A DNA stretch of 64,000 bases from Torymus aiolomorphi (GCA_036365515.1 CM070874.1:41725083-41789082), one strand, 5' to 3'; counted from the first letter of the stretch, positions 21,346 through 33,254 are shown. A program made the numbers and translations. Notes: generated from the letters alone by a model not told the origin.

Positions 21346-22373
21346 TTGAGAATTGCAATTAATTGGATGAGGACATGCTGTGGGTGTTTAAATAAGTTAA
21401 GTCTAACACAAGTTAATCGATAACACTGTACAATATATTACAAAACAATATTAATATAAGGTTTCACATATTACTGTAATTAATATAAAATTAGATGTGT
21501 TTAAATGTTATAATAAATTTATAGTGTTGTGTTCTACAATAAGTAATTGGTTTTGTGAGTGTGTGAAAGTGTGTTACAATTTATAAGTATTCTCCTCGAA
21601 GGGAAAACTAACCTGTGATCTTAAATGAGTTTTGCCAAAAAGTGAGTTTGTCCGATAAATGATCACTTCAATCAGTGAGAGAAAGGTGAGATTTAATTTA
21701 ATTTGCTGGTGTGAGTTCACAATTAAATATTACTGACTCAATTGTGGAGGTTAGTTGAGTGTGCGCGACTAGATATTATTGATCTAATCGTGTGTGAGAA
21801 TTACCGCCTGGCCAGAGCATGAGGAATTTCTGATTCAGTCTACGTGTAAGTTTGAGGTTACCTTGTGATCCTGCACTGCAGCTACGCTGCAACGGTGAGT
21901 TGATCCAGCGGCGAAGCAGCGGATGTCAAGACAGGTCTTTTCCTATTTGAGTAGAGCCGGTGATTAGTAGAGCCAGTGAAAAATGTGGTTGAGAATATCC
22001 AAAAAGCTGCAGTAGCGATTCTGTGATGTGTCCTTCGTGGGTGGCCAAAAAGCAAAGAGAGCGAGTATCGGGGTCAACTTCTTTCTTCTTGACTTGTACT
22101 GTCACTCGCGGTGTGAGTCAAATCACTATCTCTCCCATTAATGTATGGGAGAGCGAGAGAGACAGAGACACTATTTCACTGACTAACCTAATCAAAACAC
22201 CGTTTAGACGGTTTCACTCGCGGCAGCGCCGCAAGTGAAACCTCCGACAGCGCGACCGCGCGAGATTTAAAACAGCATATAATTCCCAAACATTCTGCCC
22301 GCCATCAACCGCCAGGTTGATTAAAGTCCACTTGGTACTGGCAAGATCGCGAGTTTGGCGATTGGCCGTGTAA
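21346..22373 (-). repeat. B1 3' LTR, about 1028 bp
   Basis: It starts TTGAGAATTGCAATTA and ends GATTGGCCGTGTAA, as does the right LTR. It contains about 88 bp near 22177-22264, with a GTTTCACTCGCGGC/GCCGCAAGTGAAAC hairpin, that the right LTR lacks. The termini are not the usual TG...CA. The pol stop codon lies inside this LTR. Confidence 0.85.
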
Positions 22374-23687
22374 GTTGAGTCATTGCTGTCTTGAGTGTAA
22401 CTACTCTGGTGAGATTGTCCATTCCAGGATAGAGCTGAGTAACTCTGGTGAGTGACCACTTGCTTGGTGGTAATCGTTCATCGGTCAGTAAAACCAATGA
22501 GTCGACTTGAATCTCATGTGATGGATGATGCTATTTAGTGATGGATTGTAACCGATGAAGGTATTGGCTTGACCACTGTTGCCAGAACTGTTGAATCATA
22601 CGTTGAATGAGTTGCCATCTGGAAAGCCTTAACTCGTTAAGGTTGAGTAGATTTGGTTCAGGCACTGAGTTAAGTGCCTTGCCGATGAGGAAGTGCCCTG
22701 GAGTGAATGCGTTGATGTCTTCTGCATCTTCACTGAGTGGTTCTTGCCACCTTGAGTTGAGTACTCCTTTAATTTGAGTGAGTAGTGTAGCTGAAGCCTC
22801 AAAGGTGAGAGAGTGTCCCCAATGGTCCTACGTAGATGAAATTTTATTGATTTCACGACGGCTTCCCCCTTGCCTCCTATGTTAGGTGCAGCAGGTGGGT
22901 TGAATATCCATTGAATTCCATCATTGACAATTGAGTCGTACATGCTTGTGTTTTCCTGGTGGGCTTGTCTGAAGAGGGTCTTCAGCTCCTTATCTGCTCC
23001 AAAAAAATTTGTTCCGCAGTCTGAGTAGAGGTAAGAGGGTCTTCCTATCCTCAAGGTAAACCGTCTATAAGCCGCTAGAAATCCATCTGTTGAGTAGTCA
23101 CAGACCAATTCGAGATGGACAGTTGAGGTTGAGAAGCACACAAAGATACAAATCCAGCATTTTTACGTTCTTGGATCCACGGCCTTTCCATGAGTTTATG
23201 GTGATTGGCCCGGTGTAATCGATCCCAGCATGAGTGAAAGGTGATGATGGGGTGACCCTGGCCATGGGTAGTTGTCCCATGAGTTGCTGAGCCCGTTGAG
23301 CCCGATACCTTGCACAAGTCACACACCTTAAAATGAGGGCTAAATTTCCTTGCTGAATTTCCTTGACCCAGAAGAGTTTAGCCTTGCTGATTAAATCAGC
23401 GGTGAGTTTCGATTCATGGTGAGTTTTGCCTTTAGCCTTGAATCGATTACATGCGATGATTATCCATCCAGTATTTTTAAGTAGTTGAGTGAGATACGAG
23501 TAATGATCGATAATAGTCCATGTTGTGGTTGAGTGTGGCAAGGCTGCGGGGAATGCGACCTTATACGGAGAGAAAAGTTAAGTATCGTTAATTGGAGACT
23601 TAGGCCAAAACAGCCTGAGTGACTCGGGTGTAGGCATAAAGCTACCATTACTGGTGTCTCCGGTAGTTTCTGCCTGAGAGTCAACAT
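22321..23687 (-). pseudogene. B1 integrase and pol C-terminus
   Basis: CARYRAQRAQQLMGQLPMAR and THAGIDYTGPI carry the zinc-domain tail and first catalytic Asp; YSDCGTNFFGADKELK the second; NIGGKGEAVVKSIKFHLRR the Glu block. After the core, a DUF5641-like tail ends with LTRPIAKLAILPV and a TAA at 22321-22323, about 50 bp inside the LTR. Frameshifts near 23120 and 22640 break it. Integrase would insert the element cDNA. Confidence 0.85.
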
Positions 23688-24250
23688 TAAAGATTTTTTT
23701 CCAGGTTCACCAATTCTTAATAATTGATTTTGTTTAGCTAAATTATAATAGAAAAATGTATTACTATTATAATTAACTTATGTAAATCGTATATAAACTA
23801 TGTAAAGTTTATTTGCGTGCAAATGATGTTTGCATCTGCTAACCTCAGAAAAACATGCGACTGAGATGTTTACGTTTACGAAGGACTCAGGCAAAAACGC
23901 CCTAAGAGTCCGGCATTGGCGATTGGCTACATGCACTAACCTTGGCGGATGAAAATAAGGTAATATTTATTTATGTTTTCTCTCCGTGTAGCCCTCGCTT
24001 CTGGAAGATTGTTCTCTTCAATTGAGTTGTCTTGAGATGGCCAAGCTGACTCATCCTTGTAAAGCGAACTTCGTCCGTGGCACCATAACTGATGCTCTCT
24101 AAGATGAGATATGAGTAACCCTCGAGACACACGATCCGCTGGATTTTCCGTTCCAGGAACATGTCTCCACTATGCGGTTGGAATGAGTTCTTGTATGAGT
24201 GCAACTCTATTTCCAACAAAATCCTTCTATCGTGAGGGGTGTGAACGTAT

Positions 24251-26256
24251 CTAAGTGAGTGCTACCTTTGCATCTGTCCAGAGATGAATCTGCGAAATTG
24301 GCAATCTTGAGTTATCCAATACGTGTTTAGCCAACTTCGTGAGTAACACTAACGCTCCTAATTCCAATCGTGGGATTGAAAGTCGTTTGAGTGGTGCCAC
24401 TTTTGTTTTGGAGATGAGAAATGATGATGTTGAGTAAGAGGTGATTGTTGTGGCTTTTATGTACGGAACTGCGGCCATCGCCTGTTGTGAAGCATCCGAG
24501 AAGCCATGAATTTCCACAACTGAGTCCTCCTGGATTTCTAACCACCTTGGTATGGAGATTGTATCCAGGTTTATGAGATCTTCTCGGATGTGTAGCCACT
24601 TCTTTACAATTGAGTGTGGCAGTGATTCGTTCCAAGAAAGCTTGTGAAGCCGCAGTTCTTGCAGGAGGATTTTTGATGTGATTATGACCGGTGAGACTTC
24701 CAATGGGATCGTAAAGTTGAGATACTTCAGAAAGTATAATCCGTTTCGTGATCATCTTCTGGTTGGACGGCAGAGTTATTCTGAAGGTGAATTTGTCCGA
24801 ATGTGGGAGCCATTTCATCCCGAGTATATTTGTAGCGCAATCATCTAAAGGTACAGCTTCTTCAGCTGGTGGCTCTGTTAAAAATTCTTTAAGAAGTTCT
24901 GAGGAGTTGGAGTTCCATTTGGCTAATGGAAAACCGTCCGCCGTGCATAGTGAGGTTAACTGCTTAGCCTTTTGCATGAGAATTTCTTTTGAAGCAGCTC
25001 CACCGAAGATATCATCCACATACCTTCCATAAAGTAATAAGTCCTTAGCCATCGGATATTTATCTCCTTCATTTTTCACCAGCTGAAGAAGTGTCCTGAT
25101 TGCTAAGTACGGTGCTGCTCGAGTTCCATAAGTGATAGTTGTTAAATGGAAATGAGTCAGTTGACCCTTGTCATCTACCCACAAAATCCGTTGTAAATTC
25201 CAATCTTGAGGATGAACATTGATCTGACGATACATTTTCGTGTGTCAGTTGAGAAAACCAGTGGTTGGATCCGAATCCAGGTGAGAACATCTACAATGTT
25301 AGGTGAGAGGTTAGGTCCAGTATGTATTATGTGATTGAGTGAGCTTCCATTTGTAGTGAGTGCTGAACCGTTGAGTATTGCTCGGAGTTTGGTCGTTAGA
25401 CTGTATTCCTTCAAAACTCCATGGTGAGGAAGATAATAAGATGGTTTGACAGATATTTCTTGTTGAGGGATCTGTACCATGTGACCCAATTTGCAGTACT
25501 CTTCCATGAATGCAAAATACCTTTCCTTGTAGATACTGTTTTGGTTGTATTTTGTGAGTATTCGGTTGAGACACGCTTGAGCTTTGCCGAATGAGTTTCC
25601 TAGAACATCAGCTGATTTGGTGAGAGGTAACCTTACTTGATAGCGTCCATGAGTATCTCTCGTATGAGTTTCAGCAAAGTGCTCTTCAGATAATGCCTCT
25701 TCTTTGCTGAGTTTGATTATAGGTGTTGAGGGTGGTGCTTCTTGAACCCAAAATTATGTGAGTAACCTCTGCAATTCTTCGGTATCGAGTGCAACCGTTG
25801 TATGATGTACTGTTTTGTGTTGAACAGCTGAGTTGTATGGACCAATTATAAGCCAGCCGAAAATCAATAATTGTGCAACTCGTTCAGTAACACTCCCTTT
25901 GACGAGGTTAGGCTTGATGATTTGACTATAATAGTCAGCACCGATGAGAACATCTACAGGTTGAGGTTTCCCAAAGGTAGGATCTGCTCACATTTCTCTG
26001 ATGGCAGAGTTGATGAGACTTGGCGTATAATTAGCCTAACCTTGAGATTTTTGTGGATGGGCCGTAAGTCTTTTTGAACTTTTCCGAGTGTGTGAGTTGA
26101 ATACTTGCCTCCAATTCCATGAATAGGTGTAGATGAGTGTTGCCGTTTAATTTTGAGTAATTCAACTGTATTCTTGGAGATAAATGAGACTTCAGAGCCT
26201 GAGTCTATGAGTATTCTGAGTTGGTGAGATATCATCGATGGGTCATACCATGCCAA
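24251..26256 (-). pseudogene. B1 protease, reverse transcriptase and RNase H
   Basis: RILIDSGSEVSFISKNTVEL (about 26220) is the retropepsin site. The reverse transcriptase follows: ILNGSALTTNGSSLN, a MYRQINVHPQDWNLQRILW block, then LLLYGRYVDDIFGG with the catalytic Asp pair near 25010. A BEL-type RNase H region has HGFSDASQQAMAAV, TKVAPLKRLSIPRLELGAL and IHLWTDAKVAL. Three or more frameshifts (near 25700, 25200 and 24700) separate the parts. Product would be the element polymerase. Confidence 0.85.
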
Positions 26257-26440
26257 TGCAGTTGCTTATAAAGTTGCTTGAGAAGGTGAGTTTGTCAGTT
26301 GAGTTTGGCCGTAAGACGAGATGATTGCGCTGTTGTCCTATTGTTGAGTTGAGTCGCTTGCTGAGTTGCCGTGTGGTCTGCTTTCAGTGTCTCGTGGCAT
26401 ATGAATCATGGTATGATGGTTTCCATTGCAGGTTTTACAT

Positions 26441-27440
26441 CTACTGCGATTTGCAATTTCTTGCTGAGTGGAGCCCAAGACAGTTGAAGCACAATGGCTT
26501 CTCCGTTACAGATTTCCTTCTCTCCTGTTCACTGAGCAGTTTAAAGGTTGGGCAAGCTACAATAAAGTGAGGAGCCTTACAATATGAGTATGCGTACTGA
26601 GAGATTCGACTTGAGTGTGTAACCTTCTGTAAGTCTGGCTGATTTCGTTGAGTTGGACAAGGAGTGATTGAGTGATATGCCTTGATTGGTTTTGAGTATG
26701 GAGACACTGATTGTTTATGAGGTCCTGCTGATGCATCTGAAGCAATCTCCAATGCACGGACTCGAGCGATGAGAAACGCTTCAAACTCCTTAAATGCTGG
26801 CGCCACTCTGAGTAGGTACCGTTGAATACGGGCAGCTTGATTTCTGGCAACTTGCTGCTCTGGAAGGATTGAGTTTCACCGGTGTTGACATTTTGAGTTT
26901 TATGTTGAGTGTGCCATTGCTGCTCCAAAGTGCTGAGCTCAAATAAAATGGAGTGATCTGGTCATGGATTGAATTATGGACATCCGCTTGAAAGTAATCA
27001 TTATCCACAAATGATGCTGGACATGCTGTTTTGATGAGGGCATGCTCTTTCTCGTACAGAGCGTATGTATCGTCCACATCGTTCCTCCATACCACCAGAA
27101 TATTTAGCTGAGCAATATCCTTCTTTTCACTTACATATTTCGCAATTCTCTCCAGCCTTTGTAGTCTCACGTACTGATGTTTCACCGTGCAGATCAGTGA
27201 AGCAGGCACACTCGTTGGGGACTTTGGCCGAGCCCTCCTTAAAGAGCTGTCAGTCACCGTCAGACCAGGTGATATGATAGGAGGGATTGGCATCTTGTGA
27301 CCAGAAGTGCTGGGAAATGTCAGATCACCAGCATCAGTTTTCTTCGGCTGAGTCTCATCCTACTGTTGCTCTGCATTTATGATGTCCGCTGCCTTCTCCT
27401 CCTTGCTCTGCTGAGCCTGGTCCGTCTTTGAGTTTGGCAT
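26441..27440 (-). pseudogene. B1 gag
   Basis: ATG at 27438-27440 starts MPNSKTDQAQQSKEEKAAD; a TAG at 27360-27362 truncates it, and the same frame reopens at 27293. LPEIKLPVFNGTYSEWRQH is the signature of the BEL gag domain often called DUF1759. The C-terminus has two knuckle-like clusters (YCKAPHFIVAC and CFNCLGLHSARNC). Frame changes near 26925 and 26800 break it. Confidence 0.85.
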
Positions 27441-27486
27441 GATTGATTACTGTGAGAAACTACTACATACCACAGCATGTTTATAC

Positions 27487-27501
27487 GGCTTGAAGGACCA
27501 A
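27487..27501 (-). promoter_or_regulatory. B1 candidate primer binding site
   Basis: On the minus strand TGGTCCTTCAAGCCG begins about five bases inside the right LTR end. TGG fits pairing with a tRNA CCA tail. I do not assign the tRNA. Confidence 0.5.
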
Positions 27502-27506
27502 ATGTT

Positions 27507-28486
27507 TGAGAATTGCAATTACTTGGATGAGGACATGCTGTGGGTGTTTAAATTGGTTGAGTATAACACAACTTAATCGATAACACTGTACAATATGTTA
27601 CAAAACAATATTAATATAAGGTTTCACATATTACTGTAATTAATATAAAATTGGATGTGTCTAAATGTTACAATAAATTTATAGTGTTGTGTTTTACAAT
27701 AAGTAATTGGTTTTGTGAGTGTGTGAAAGTGTGTTACAATTTATAAGTATTCCCCTCGAAGGGAAAACTAACCTGAGGTCCCAAATGAGTTTCGCCAAAA
27801 AGTGAGTTTGTCCGATAAATGATCATTCCAATCGGTGAGAGAAAGATGAGATTTACTTGAATCCGCTTCCACACGCAGATGATGGTAGATGATGCTGCTG
27901 GCGTGAGACTTCACAATTAAATATTACTGACTCAATTGTGGAGGTTAGTTGAGTGTACACGATTAGATATTATTGATCTAATCGTGCGTGAGAATTACCG
28001 CCTGCCCAGAGCATGCGGAATTTCTGATTCAGCGCACATGTAAGTTTGAAGTTACCTTGTGCTCCTGCACTGCAGTTACGCTGCAACGGTGAGTTGATCT
28101 AGCGGCGAAGCAACGGATGTCAAGGCAAGTCTTTTCCTAGTTGAGTAGAACCGGTGATGAGTGGAGCCAGTGAAAAATGCGGTTGAGAATATCCAAAAAG
28201 CTGCAGTAGCGATTCTGTGAGGTGTACCTCGTGGGTGGCCAAAAAACAGAGAGAGCGAGCGTCGGGGCCAACTTCTTTCTTCTCGACTTGTACTGTCACT
28301 CGCGGTGCGATTCAAAGCACTATCTCTCTCAGTAATGTATGGGAGAGCGAGAGAGACAGAGACACTATTTCACTGAGATTTAAAACAGCATATAATTCCC
28401 AAACATGACGCCCGCCATCAACCGCCAGGTTGATTAAAGTCCACTTGGTACTGGCAAGATGGCGGGTTTGGCGATTGGCCGTGTAA
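27507..28486 (-). repeat. B1 5' LTR, about 980 bp
   Basis: Matches 21346-22373 over its length, with a deletion near 28375 and about 30 extra bases near 27875-27905. It directly abuts the resumed N1 ORF2 at 28487. Confidence 0.85.
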
Positions 28487-30170
28487 CTAAAGAAATACTT
28501 TATCAAAAATGGAAAAATAGTATCAAAAATGAAAATCTGAAACAGCAATATAAAAACTATGTAAAATGGCTCAACAAAGTTATAGCAGCAGCAAAATACA
28601 ATTTTGATAAAAAAGAAGATAAAAAAGAAGATTCGTTAGAAGAAAAATTAATAAGACAAGAATAAGAATGATAAAAATATAGACTATTTAACGGAAAATC
28701 AAAACAATATTTATCAAACAGAATGTATAGCGGAAACTTTCAATAAATTTTTCAGAAGTATTGGTTCGAAATTAGCAAAAGAAATTAAAAAACCCAAAAT
28801 GAAGTATAAATTACCAGAAGCAAACACATCTGCCATATTTCTAGACCCTACCAACTGTAACGAGATACTCAAGAATGTCTCGGAAATGAAAGAGAAGGCA
28901 GGAGAAATAGTTGGCATAAATACAAGAGTCTTAAAAAACTTAACTGTATATAATTGTCCCACTTAAACATATTTTTAACTTGTGTATCGAAAAGTTGATA
29001 TGGCCTAAACAACTAAAAATGTTAGAAGTAGTACCTATCTTCAAATCAGGGGACAAACATCTCGCAACTAACTACAGAGCAATATCATTAATATTCAACA
29101 TTGCCAAATTATTAGAAAAAATAGTACATTGTCGTTTGTTGAGTTTTCTAAATAAAAATAAAATATTATTAGATAACCAATTTGGATTTCGAAAAAAGAA
29201 AGGTACCAAGAATGCGCTAGCCCTTATTACAAGTATTATTTACAATAATCTGAACAACAGTTTACCGACTATTGCAACTTTCTTGGATTTAGCTAAAGTC
29301 TTCGACACTGTTAATAATAACATCCTATTATCAAAACTAAAACTTTACGGAGTATGGTGAATAGTATTAAATCTACTAAAAGACTACCTTAATGGAAGAA
29401 CTCAAGTAGTAAAAATCAAAGACCATGTAAGCATGATACTACCTGTAGAAACCGGAGTACCACAAGGGACAATCCTGGGACCGCTTCTATTTTCAATTTA
29501 TATTAATGATTTATTAACTATTGTTTCGAAAGAAAATATCATCTCTTATGCAGGTTATACAGTAATGGCATGTAAATGGGAACAAACACAGGATAAAATG
29601 AACAAGTTACTAAGTGACGTCAGTACTTGGATAGCATTAAATGAATTATCTTTAAATGTGAAAAAACTGTGTTCATGGCGCTTGGAATTTATAGCAATAG
29701 TGTGAAAAATAACTTAAAAATTTATATAGGCAATAAGGAAATTGAAAGTATACTACACCAAATATCTAGGTATAATAATAGATAGTAATATGAAATGGGA
29801 TAAACATATAGCGTATATTGCTAAAAGAACGAGATATCTTCTTTTTGTATTTTATAAATTAAGACCAATTCTCGAATCTAAACACTTAATAATTCTATAT
29901 AACGTGTTTTTTAACAGCTTGGCTAACTATGTTATAATTGCTTGGGGAGGTACTTACGATAATGTAGTTAAGGAACTTGAATCATTACAAGATAGAATCA
30001 TAAAAATAATTAACAAATCAAAAAACCATACTTTCCAACCTTTACGAATCAAAAATAACTTTAAAATAGATTCAGTTATGTTTCATTACAATAATGTAAG
30101 GAAGAAATTTCTAGATTCAAATAGCGTTACCAGAAATCAAAGTCTTGTTTGTAACACATGCACGATTTTC
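28487..30170 (+). pseudogene. N1 ORF2, reverse transcriptase
   Basis: KQQYKNYVKWLNKVIAAAKY is the linker before the polymerase. The polymerase shows VVPIFKSGDKHLATNYRAIS, DNQFGFRKKKGT, FLDLAKVFDTVNN and GVPQGTILGPLLFSIYIND. The catalytic YADD-type motif reads YAGYT near 29550, so both Asp residues are lost. The thumb (YLGIIIDSNMKWDKHI) and C-terminal region (LESLQDRIIKIINK) follow. Stops and frameshifts near 28665, 28965, 29358 and 29704 break it. Similarity ends near 30165. Confidence 0.85.
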
Positions 30171-30590
30171 GTCGTTTTCGACCTAAACAGAGGTCCTAAA
30201 GTGACTTTTTTTTGACCGATTGGATAAAAAAATCCATTCGCACCCGGTGAGCACAAAACAATTTATTTGCACCCGCTGCTCTAAAATTCCGTACAATCGC
30301 AAAAATCAATTTAGCCTTGCTTTTTAGGTTCAAAAACGCCGAAAATCAATGCATGAGTCACAAAAAATATGGTGTGCACCTGGGGTTTAGTGGCCCTTTT
30401 GACCTCGTGTGTTTGCAGTACTCGTCTTCGGTTCGCAAAACGCACTCGCCTTCGGCTCGTGCTAGCTCACCTACGACTCGTACTGTAAACTTCACTGCAA
30501 CTCCACACGCGGTCATGAAGTGTGATTTTTCAAAATCACGATTTTGAAACAAACCGTAAAAAAATTTTAACCTTAGACAATTCTTTTACC
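30171..30590. other. Anonymous repeat-like stretch
   Basis: No gene recognised. Near 30420-30540 short CG-rich words (CTCGTCTTCGGTTCGC, ACTCGCCTTCGGCTCG) resemble the centre of the foldback at 6418, and TTTTCAAAATCACGATTTTG forms a weak hairpin. Confidence 0.3.
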
Positions 30591-31709
30591 TAAAGGGCTT
30601 ATACGATAAAGATACACACTCTACATTCCACAAAATTTCAACATGATTAAATCAATTTTTTTTCACTAGTTATCATGCGACAAAGAAATTGACTTCGTAT
30701 AAAATACGGAAATTTTCAATATCAAATATCTCAAAAAGTAAGCGTTCGATTTTGATGAAAATTAGCACACATATTATCTGTATCACATTTATCATATTGT
30801 CTATAAATATGGAGCTGATACATAGAGCCGTTCTGGAGAAATTGCGATTTCAAAAAAAAAGGTTAAAAAAATTTTAACCTCAAATAGCTCTGAAATTTAT
30901 TAACCAATCATTTTGCCCACAGAACTCGACCGAGAGCTATCCAAAATCTACCTCTACAAGGAATTTTGAAGCGATTAAGTCAATTTTACTCCCGTTGTCA
31001 TACAAAACTCATTTTTTTCATTTTCATTGTTTACGTTTTGGTTAATAACAAAAGAACCATAATAGCTAGAAACTTTTTCTTTTAGATAATATAGGTATTT
31101 TAATTCTCTTTCGAATGCTACCCATCCGATTGAGATACATAGAGCCGCTCTCGTGAAATTGCGATTTGAAAAAAAAGGTTAAAAAAATGTTAACTTCAAA
31201 TAGCTCTGAAATTTATTAACCAATCATTTTGCCCACAGAACTCGACCGAGAGCTATCCAAAATCTACCTCTACAAGGAATTTCGAAGCGATTAAGTCAAT
31301 TTTACTCCCGTAATCGTTGGACATACAAAACTCATATTTTTCATTTTTTTTTCTTTTTCCAAAAAACTAACTAACAGAATGAATTCAAATTTTTACAGAT
31401 TATAGCATTTATATTCTGCATTATCATGATTTTTCTCAAAAAAATTGACCGTTTAGTTTGGGAGTTATAAGCTTTAAAAAAAACACGTTTTTGTTAATAA
31501 CAAAAGAGCCGTGATAGCTAGAAACTTTCTTTTTTTTTTAGAAAATATAGATATTTTAATTCTCTTTCGAATGCTACCCATCCGATTCAAATATGTCGAT
31601 CCTGTCATTAGAAAAAAGTAAAAAATAATGAGACCTGTCCGGTTAAAATGGGCCAAGTAGAAGCTGAGATCCAGGGGTACACACGCACGCACGCACGCAC
31701 GCACGCACC

Positions 31710-31780
<71 letters not shown>

Positions 31781-31915
31781 CCATACAGATATACAGACAT
31801 TTTTCAAAAACCATGTTTTTTTTATTCCTGACACCTCGGAAAACAATTATAACATGTTTTTACAACAACTCAAAAAATTACTATCACAAAGCTTCCTCTA
31901 GGAGGAAGCAAAATA
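30590..31915 (+). repeat. Family D dispersed repeat, copy 1
   Basis: Shares ATCATTTTGCCCA, GAACTCGACCGA, AAAATCTACCTCTA and AAGTCAATTTTACTC with copies at 47435-48950 and 63494-64000. A block of about 318 bp is duplicated in tandem (roughly 30700-31015 and 31018-31330). Toward the end come an AC-rich microsatellite, ACATTTTTCAAAAACCATG and the palindrome CTTCCTCTAGGAGGAAG; similarity with copy 2 stops just after it. Non-coding. Confidence 0.8.
31679..31780. repeat. (CGCA)n/(CA)n microsatellite
   Basis: CGCA units run into a long CA tract inside family D copy 1. The Cys-Val and His-Thr frames here are artefacts. Confidence 0.95.
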
Positions 31916-32014
31916 CTGGTATATATGTAATAGCCAAAAATTCTAGATTAGTTTAAGCTAACTTCTTTTTAAAGTTTATAAGAGTTTATGTAAAAGTTGC
32001 ATTTTGAATATATT

Positions 32015-32095
32015 TTAATATAGCATATAAGTGTATAAGTGTATAAGTGTTGTATAAGTGTATAATATAGCGTATAAGTGTTGTATTAGTTTGTA
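32015..32095. repeat. Short tandem TGTATAAG repeat
   Basis: TGTATAAG-type octamers recur irregularly about eight times. Confidence 0.6.
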
Positions 32096-32144
32096 AGCTA
32101 CGAGACTTATATACAGATGTTTTGTGCACCTCTATAGGATGTCA

Positions 32145-32400
32145 GCTAGGTCGGATATGATCTTTTCGACACTCCGTGCGGGAAGTTCGATTTCCCGCAC
32201 GTTCGGCAAAAAGCATGTGCTCGAAATCGAACTTTCCACACGTCGTATCAAAAATGTATGTACGAGACATGTGCGGGAAAGAGATTCTCGCCTCGTGTGC
32301 CTTTCCACCCTCGCTTCTCTCGGGTGTAAACTTTGGTATACTTACTCCACTAAAGTGACGCAACAGCTACGGAACTCGGTTAGTGTAGCGCTTCCTAATC
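32145..32400. repeat. Palindromic fragment sharing sequence with the 8.4-9.0 kb foldback
   Basis: A perfect hairpin CGTGCGGGAA/TTCCCGCACG lies at 32175-32201, and a diverged inverted copy of it near 32225-32250. At 32357-32388 CAACAGCTACGGAACTCGGT matches the centre of the foldback near 8625. Probably a decayed relative. Confidence 0.5.
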
Positions 32401-32409
32401 CACAAATAT

Positions 32410-32530
32410 TAAATTAAACAAAATAGAATGAACTGTTTCAATCGAAGACTGGCACCTGTCAAATCTCGTTAATATGTAAAGTTATTTAATAAATAATATG
32501 GAATTTGGCAATAATTCTAAATGCTTTCTA
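32410..32530 (+). repeat. Diverged relative of the N1 5' leader
   Basis: Words AGAATGA, CACCTGTCAA, TATGTAAAGTTATTT and TTGGCAATAATTCTAAATG follow in the same order as in 12800-12905, just upstream of N1 ORF1. It is a fragment of a related element; no ORF1 follows it. Confidence 0.55.
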
Positions 32531-32750
32531 TTGTCTTGTACTGAATTAATTGATATTCAATCTGTTTGTGTTGAGTATAATGTACTTTATAGAAATGAGC
32601 CATAATGTAATTAGTTACATTATAAGAGAATAGCAAGATTCGTTAAATGTAGTCGTATATGTTTATTACCTGGTTGGTAATATGAAAAAGCATAGTCCTT
32701 TTATACGGCTTTACCAACTGACCCTACTGCACCTTTATCTAATAAAAAAT

Positions 32751-33222
32751 CGTTCTCAATCTATTTTCCCAAATCCCCCCGTCTTGATTGAGAACGATGA
32801 GTAGCGGTCAGGGTCGTGAAAGGATCGTCATCCCAGTGGCGCAAATGATAGCGTAGCTGCCCAGTATGCAGAAGGTTGTCGGTTCGAGCCCGACCTGGGC
32901 CGTTATTTTTTTCGTTCTCGTTTTTTATCCTATACCTTTACCTTTACCACCTTCCCTTTCCATGTATTCTCCTTTCTAAAAAATTCTTGACTGCACTAAT
33001 GTTTCAAATAGCTTCTAAAATTTAAAGATGTATTGAAACACATATAAAGTAAGTGCTTGATAAGTTAGTTACCTTCCTTATCTTTGCCCGAATAGCTGTT
33101 AGATTCATTATTAAAAGTAACATAAAATCTACGGGCATTTCCTTCAATTGATTAAATATAATATTGTCTGCTTCGGCTGAAATAATGCAGACGGGGGGAT
33201 TTGGGAAAATAGATTGAGAACG
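32751..33222. repeat. Inverted repeat around tRNA-like unit 1
   Basis: The segment at 32751-32784 starting CGTTCTCAATC and containing AAATCCCCCCGTCT is perfectly inverted at 33189-33222. It brackets the first tRNA-like unit. Confidence 0.8.
32829..32901 (+). ncRNA. tRNA-like Pol III unit, copy 1
   Basis: Box A-like TGGCGCAAATGATAGCG and box B GGTTCGAGCCC are both present, with a T-arm GTCGG/CCGAC, a D-arm and an anticodon-like arm CTGC/GCAG. Part of the acceptor stem pairs (CCCAG/CTGGG), but its outer bases do not. A T7 run at 32905-32911 fits a Pol III terminator. The body resembles tRNA-Trp most, but the loop would give AGT with C instead of T before it, so it is a tRNA pseudogene or SINE head rather than a working tRNA. 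Confidence 0.6.
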
Positions 33223-33254
33223 ATGAGTAGCGGTCAGGGTCGTGAAAGGATCAT

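Larger units (their letters stand above)
21346..28486 (-). mobile_element. BEL/Pao LTR retrotransposon B1
   Basis: Direct repeats at 21346-22373 and 27507-28486 are the LTRs. Minus-strand coding runs gag, protease, reverse transcriptase, RNase H and integrase in the single-polyprotein order of BEL/Pao. No matching target-site duplication is found, and part of the N1 endonuclease is absent at the junction, so a deletion accompanied or followed insertion. All coding parts carry frameshifts. Confidence 0.9.
12790..30170 (+). mobile_element. Non-LTR retrotransposon N1, split by nested insertions
   Basis: ORF1 (12927-14290) and the pieces of ORF2 (14469-14586, 21105-21345, 28487-30170) form one plus-strand non-LTR element. 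A 96-bp MITE sits in ORF1; the Gypsy element G1 and the BEL element B1 sit in ORF2. A diverged relative of its 5' leader is at 32410-32530. All coding parts are decayed. It looks like a Jockey/CR1-type element with endonuclease and reverse transcriptase but no visible RNase H; clade assignment is tentative. 12511-12790 holds no recognisable feature. Confidence 0.8.
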
